Source: an uncultured Ureaplasma sp.
GTDB lineage: Bacteria > Bacillota_I > Bacilli_A > Mycoplasmatales > Mycoplasmoidaceae
Direction: 5' to 3'
DNA length: 7,885 nt
Assembly (NCBI GenBank): GCA_949295235.1
Contig: CASFKH010000084.1
Coordinates: forward strand, 1 to 7,885
Both the position numbers and the translations under genes were made by a program. Numbering within the stretch: position 1 is the first letter of the stretch; every line of letters begins with the position of its first letter. Positions 5,685-7,885 of this stretch are shown in pieces. A model generated the notes under the pieces. That model was given only the letters and a program-made list of their open reading frames with translations, did no database searches and was not told the DNA's origin.

Positions 5685-7885
5685 ATGAATAAAAAACGTA
5701 AAAAAATATTGTTGATATCATTAGGAACTGTTGCTGTAATTGCTCCAATTGTTTCTATTGGTACAGTTTTGTGATTAAATGAAAATAAAATTAAACAATT
5801 AAACGAGTATAAAAATTTAATAACAAATGTAATAAATACTCCAAACCCAGAAATTAACACTAATTTTATAAAAGGAATGGATGTATCTTCATACGCAGAT
5901 GTTATTGAAAATTTTTTGTTTGAAAATAACATTAAAAAATCAAATGGTGAATGATATACATATAAAGATATTGCAGATCCTAATGAAATGATTTGAGATG
6001 ATAAAACAAAAGAAAATATATCTTTATCAGATTATATTGATCAAAATTTATTTTCATATTTTGATGAAAATTCAAATCGTAAATATGCTAATATGTTTGA
6101 AATATTGCATAACAAGGGAATTAATTCAATTAGATTAAGACTATGAGTTGATCCATATACTGCTGATGGTGAACAATATGGTGGTGGACATAATGATTTA
6201 GATACTACTATTTTTATTATTAATGAGGCTAAAAAATATGGGTTTAATAATTTTCTTTTAGATATTCAATATTCTGATTTTTGAGCCGACCCTTGTAGAC
6301 AATATATTCCAAAAGCTTGATCTGATTTAAATGATCAACAATTAATTGAAAAAGGGTATGAATATACATATAATACATTAAAATCAATTTATGAACAAAC
6401 TGGAATAATTATTAATAGAATTCAATTTGGTAATGAAATTAATTATGGTATGTTATGACCTAATGATATATATAAGGCTAATAATTTTGAATTTAGCAAT
6501 CAATTTATAATTAGTTGTGCAAAAGCTGTTGATCAATTTATTGAAGATTTTAAAATTTCTAACAATGAAAATATAAAAATAGATAAATCAATTCATTTTG
6601 GTGAAGATAAATCTGATTTCATTAATCTTTTAGAATCATATAAAAAAGCAATTGAGGCAGTGGATACAATTCAGCTATCTTTTTATCCTATATATGGGTC
6701 AAGTTTTGATGGTTTAGTAGCAAAAATCAATAATATCCAATCAATGTTTCCTAATAAAAAAATAGTAATGGGAGAAGTTACTGTTCCTTATTCATCAATT
6801 GATTATGGATACTTGAATGATGGTTCAAGTGGAGTAGCAAAAAAAAGAAAACCAAAATATGTTGATTGATCACCAGAAATTCAAGCTTTAATTATGAGCC
6901 AATATATGTTATGCATTTCACAATTATTACCAAATATGGAAACTGGTTTTTATTGATGAGAACCTGGATATTTATATGATGGTAGATCAACATGATCTAC
7001 AAAAGATGGTATTCAATATTTGTCAAGTAAAAACTCAGAAAGCAAAAAATATTTAGATATTAGTAATTGATCATTAATGGGTTGTTTTGATCGAAATGGG
7101 ATTGCATTACCAGTTTTAGATGTTATTAATTCTTTTTCAAGATCTGAAAATCAAAACACAAATATATATAAGCCTCAAGATATTATTAATTTTTTCGATG
7201 ATGATGAAACTATTAAAAATGTATTTTATAAATTAGTTGACATCAAATTTTTTAATCAACAAAATTTTAAAAAACAAGATTTATCAAAGATATTCTATTC
7301 TCTTTTGGATCAACACACATCTGAAAATGATATTGATTTAGATATTTATTTAAATCAATATGATTATTTAAGATATTTAAATAAATATTCAATCGAATCA
7401 ATAATTGAATACATATTTGCAGACCAATTACATATGTTTTACGATACTTTAATGTGAGATCAAGTGGATATTGTTGAATTTAGCTTTGATCATAAAACTT
7501 GTATTGCCGAAATGACTATTAAGGCAAAACTTAATTCATTTTATTATACTGGAACATGTTCATTTAAAGCTTTAATTCATAATGATTATTATTCAAACAG
7601 TATTAATTTAACTGATCAAACTATTACAATTAATAAGAATGATAACAACTGATTTAAAAGAATTATAAATACATTAAAATCTCAGCCTAATTATGGGTTT
7701 GATAATCAAATATGAAACGCTTTAGGTATTAAAGGTGGGGCAACTGATGACAATTCATTATGATTATATGATGAAGGTAAAGGTGTTAATAGAAATGCAG
7801 AATTCTTTTTATTAAATTCAGATAATATATTTATGTATGATAATTTAGTTGATTTTGATGTATTGAATAAAAACAAATTTTGAAT
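5685..7885 (+). CDS. Extracytoplasmic endo-beta-1,4-galactanase, GH53 family (3' end outside window)
   Basis: At least 733 residues, open at the right edge. A basic MNKKRKK start and a hydrophobic stretch (about 8-30) form an uncleaved anchor or signal peptide; there is no lipobox Cys. GH53 enzymes hydrolyse internal beta-1,4 bonds of galactan and type I arabinogalactan. Family motifs run from about residue 60 to 485: FIKGMDVSS, RLRLWVDPYTADGEQYGGGH (from R150), LLDIQYSDFWADP, PKAWSDL, IQFGNEINYGMLWP with the acid/base E251, LSFYPIYGS, IVMGEV with the nucleophile E364, and GFYWWEPGY. The two glutamates are 113 residues apart, close to the usual 100-110. An insertion after residue 85 makes the domain longer than typical. 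Invariant Trp codons are TGA. Residues 486-733 are not GH53; they include a helical acidic stretch and a beta-rich part (VEFSFDHKTCIAEMTIKAKL) like repeats of mollicute surface proteins. Liberated galacto-oligosaccharides could feed sugar uptake; no transporter is in the window. Confidence 0.93.

Noticed and set aside
5561..5932. Open frame on the minus strand across the poly-T gap
   Set aside because: It covers the galactanase N-terminus and the divergent promoters and contains long lysine runs translated from the T tract; the + strand gene with GH53 motifs explains the region.

Overview
The window is about 7.9 kb of very AT-rich DNA in which UGA is read as tryptophan. In-frame TGA codons fall on expected tryptophan positions in every recognisable gene, for example 12 in the ammonium channel and several at invariant Trp sites of the galactanase. 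This code, together with the base composition, short intergenic gaps and a surface-type extracellular protein, points to a mollicute, most likely the Spiroplasma/Entomoplasma/Mesoplasma group. That genus-level placement is inference. Read with the standard code the genes look broken into pieces; with TGA = Trp they are all continuous.

Layout, left to right. (1) The C-terminal end of an ABC-exporter nucleotide-binding domain enters from the left edge on the + strand (1-375). (2) A bidirectional hairpin (382-418) separates it from a two-gene minus-strand operon: a membrane protein with degenerate GGDEF and EAL domains (3697 to 1907), followed about 30 bases later by the magnesium channel mgtE (1877 to 417). 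(3) An 89-base divergent gap with an 11-bp inverted repeat leads to the + strand ammonium channel amt (3787-5154). (4) A 12-bp bidirectional terminator hairpin (5160-5187) separates amt from a small unrecognised minus-strand gene (5568 to 5191). (5) A 116-base divergent gap of almost pure A/T contains a run of 16 T directly upstream of a TATAAT box and leads to a large extracytoplasmic GH53 endo-galactanase on the + strand (5685 to beyond the right edge).

Themes. Three genes concern transport (ABC exporter, Mg2+, ammonium). One may be a relic or repurposed cyclic-di-GMP receptor co-transcribed with the Mg2+ channel. One is a secreted or membrane-anchored enzyme predicted to cut plant-type beta-1,4-galactan, suggesting a plant or plant-feeding-insect habitat. 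The most noteworthy points are the 7-TM GGDEF-EAL protein that has lost the signature residues of both domains, the galactanase in a wall-less bacterium, and the homopolymer-containing promoter of that galactanase, which resembles phase-variable promoters of mycoplasma surface genes. No gap without a gene exceeds 300 bases. No RNA gene, insertion sequence or CRISPR array was seen.
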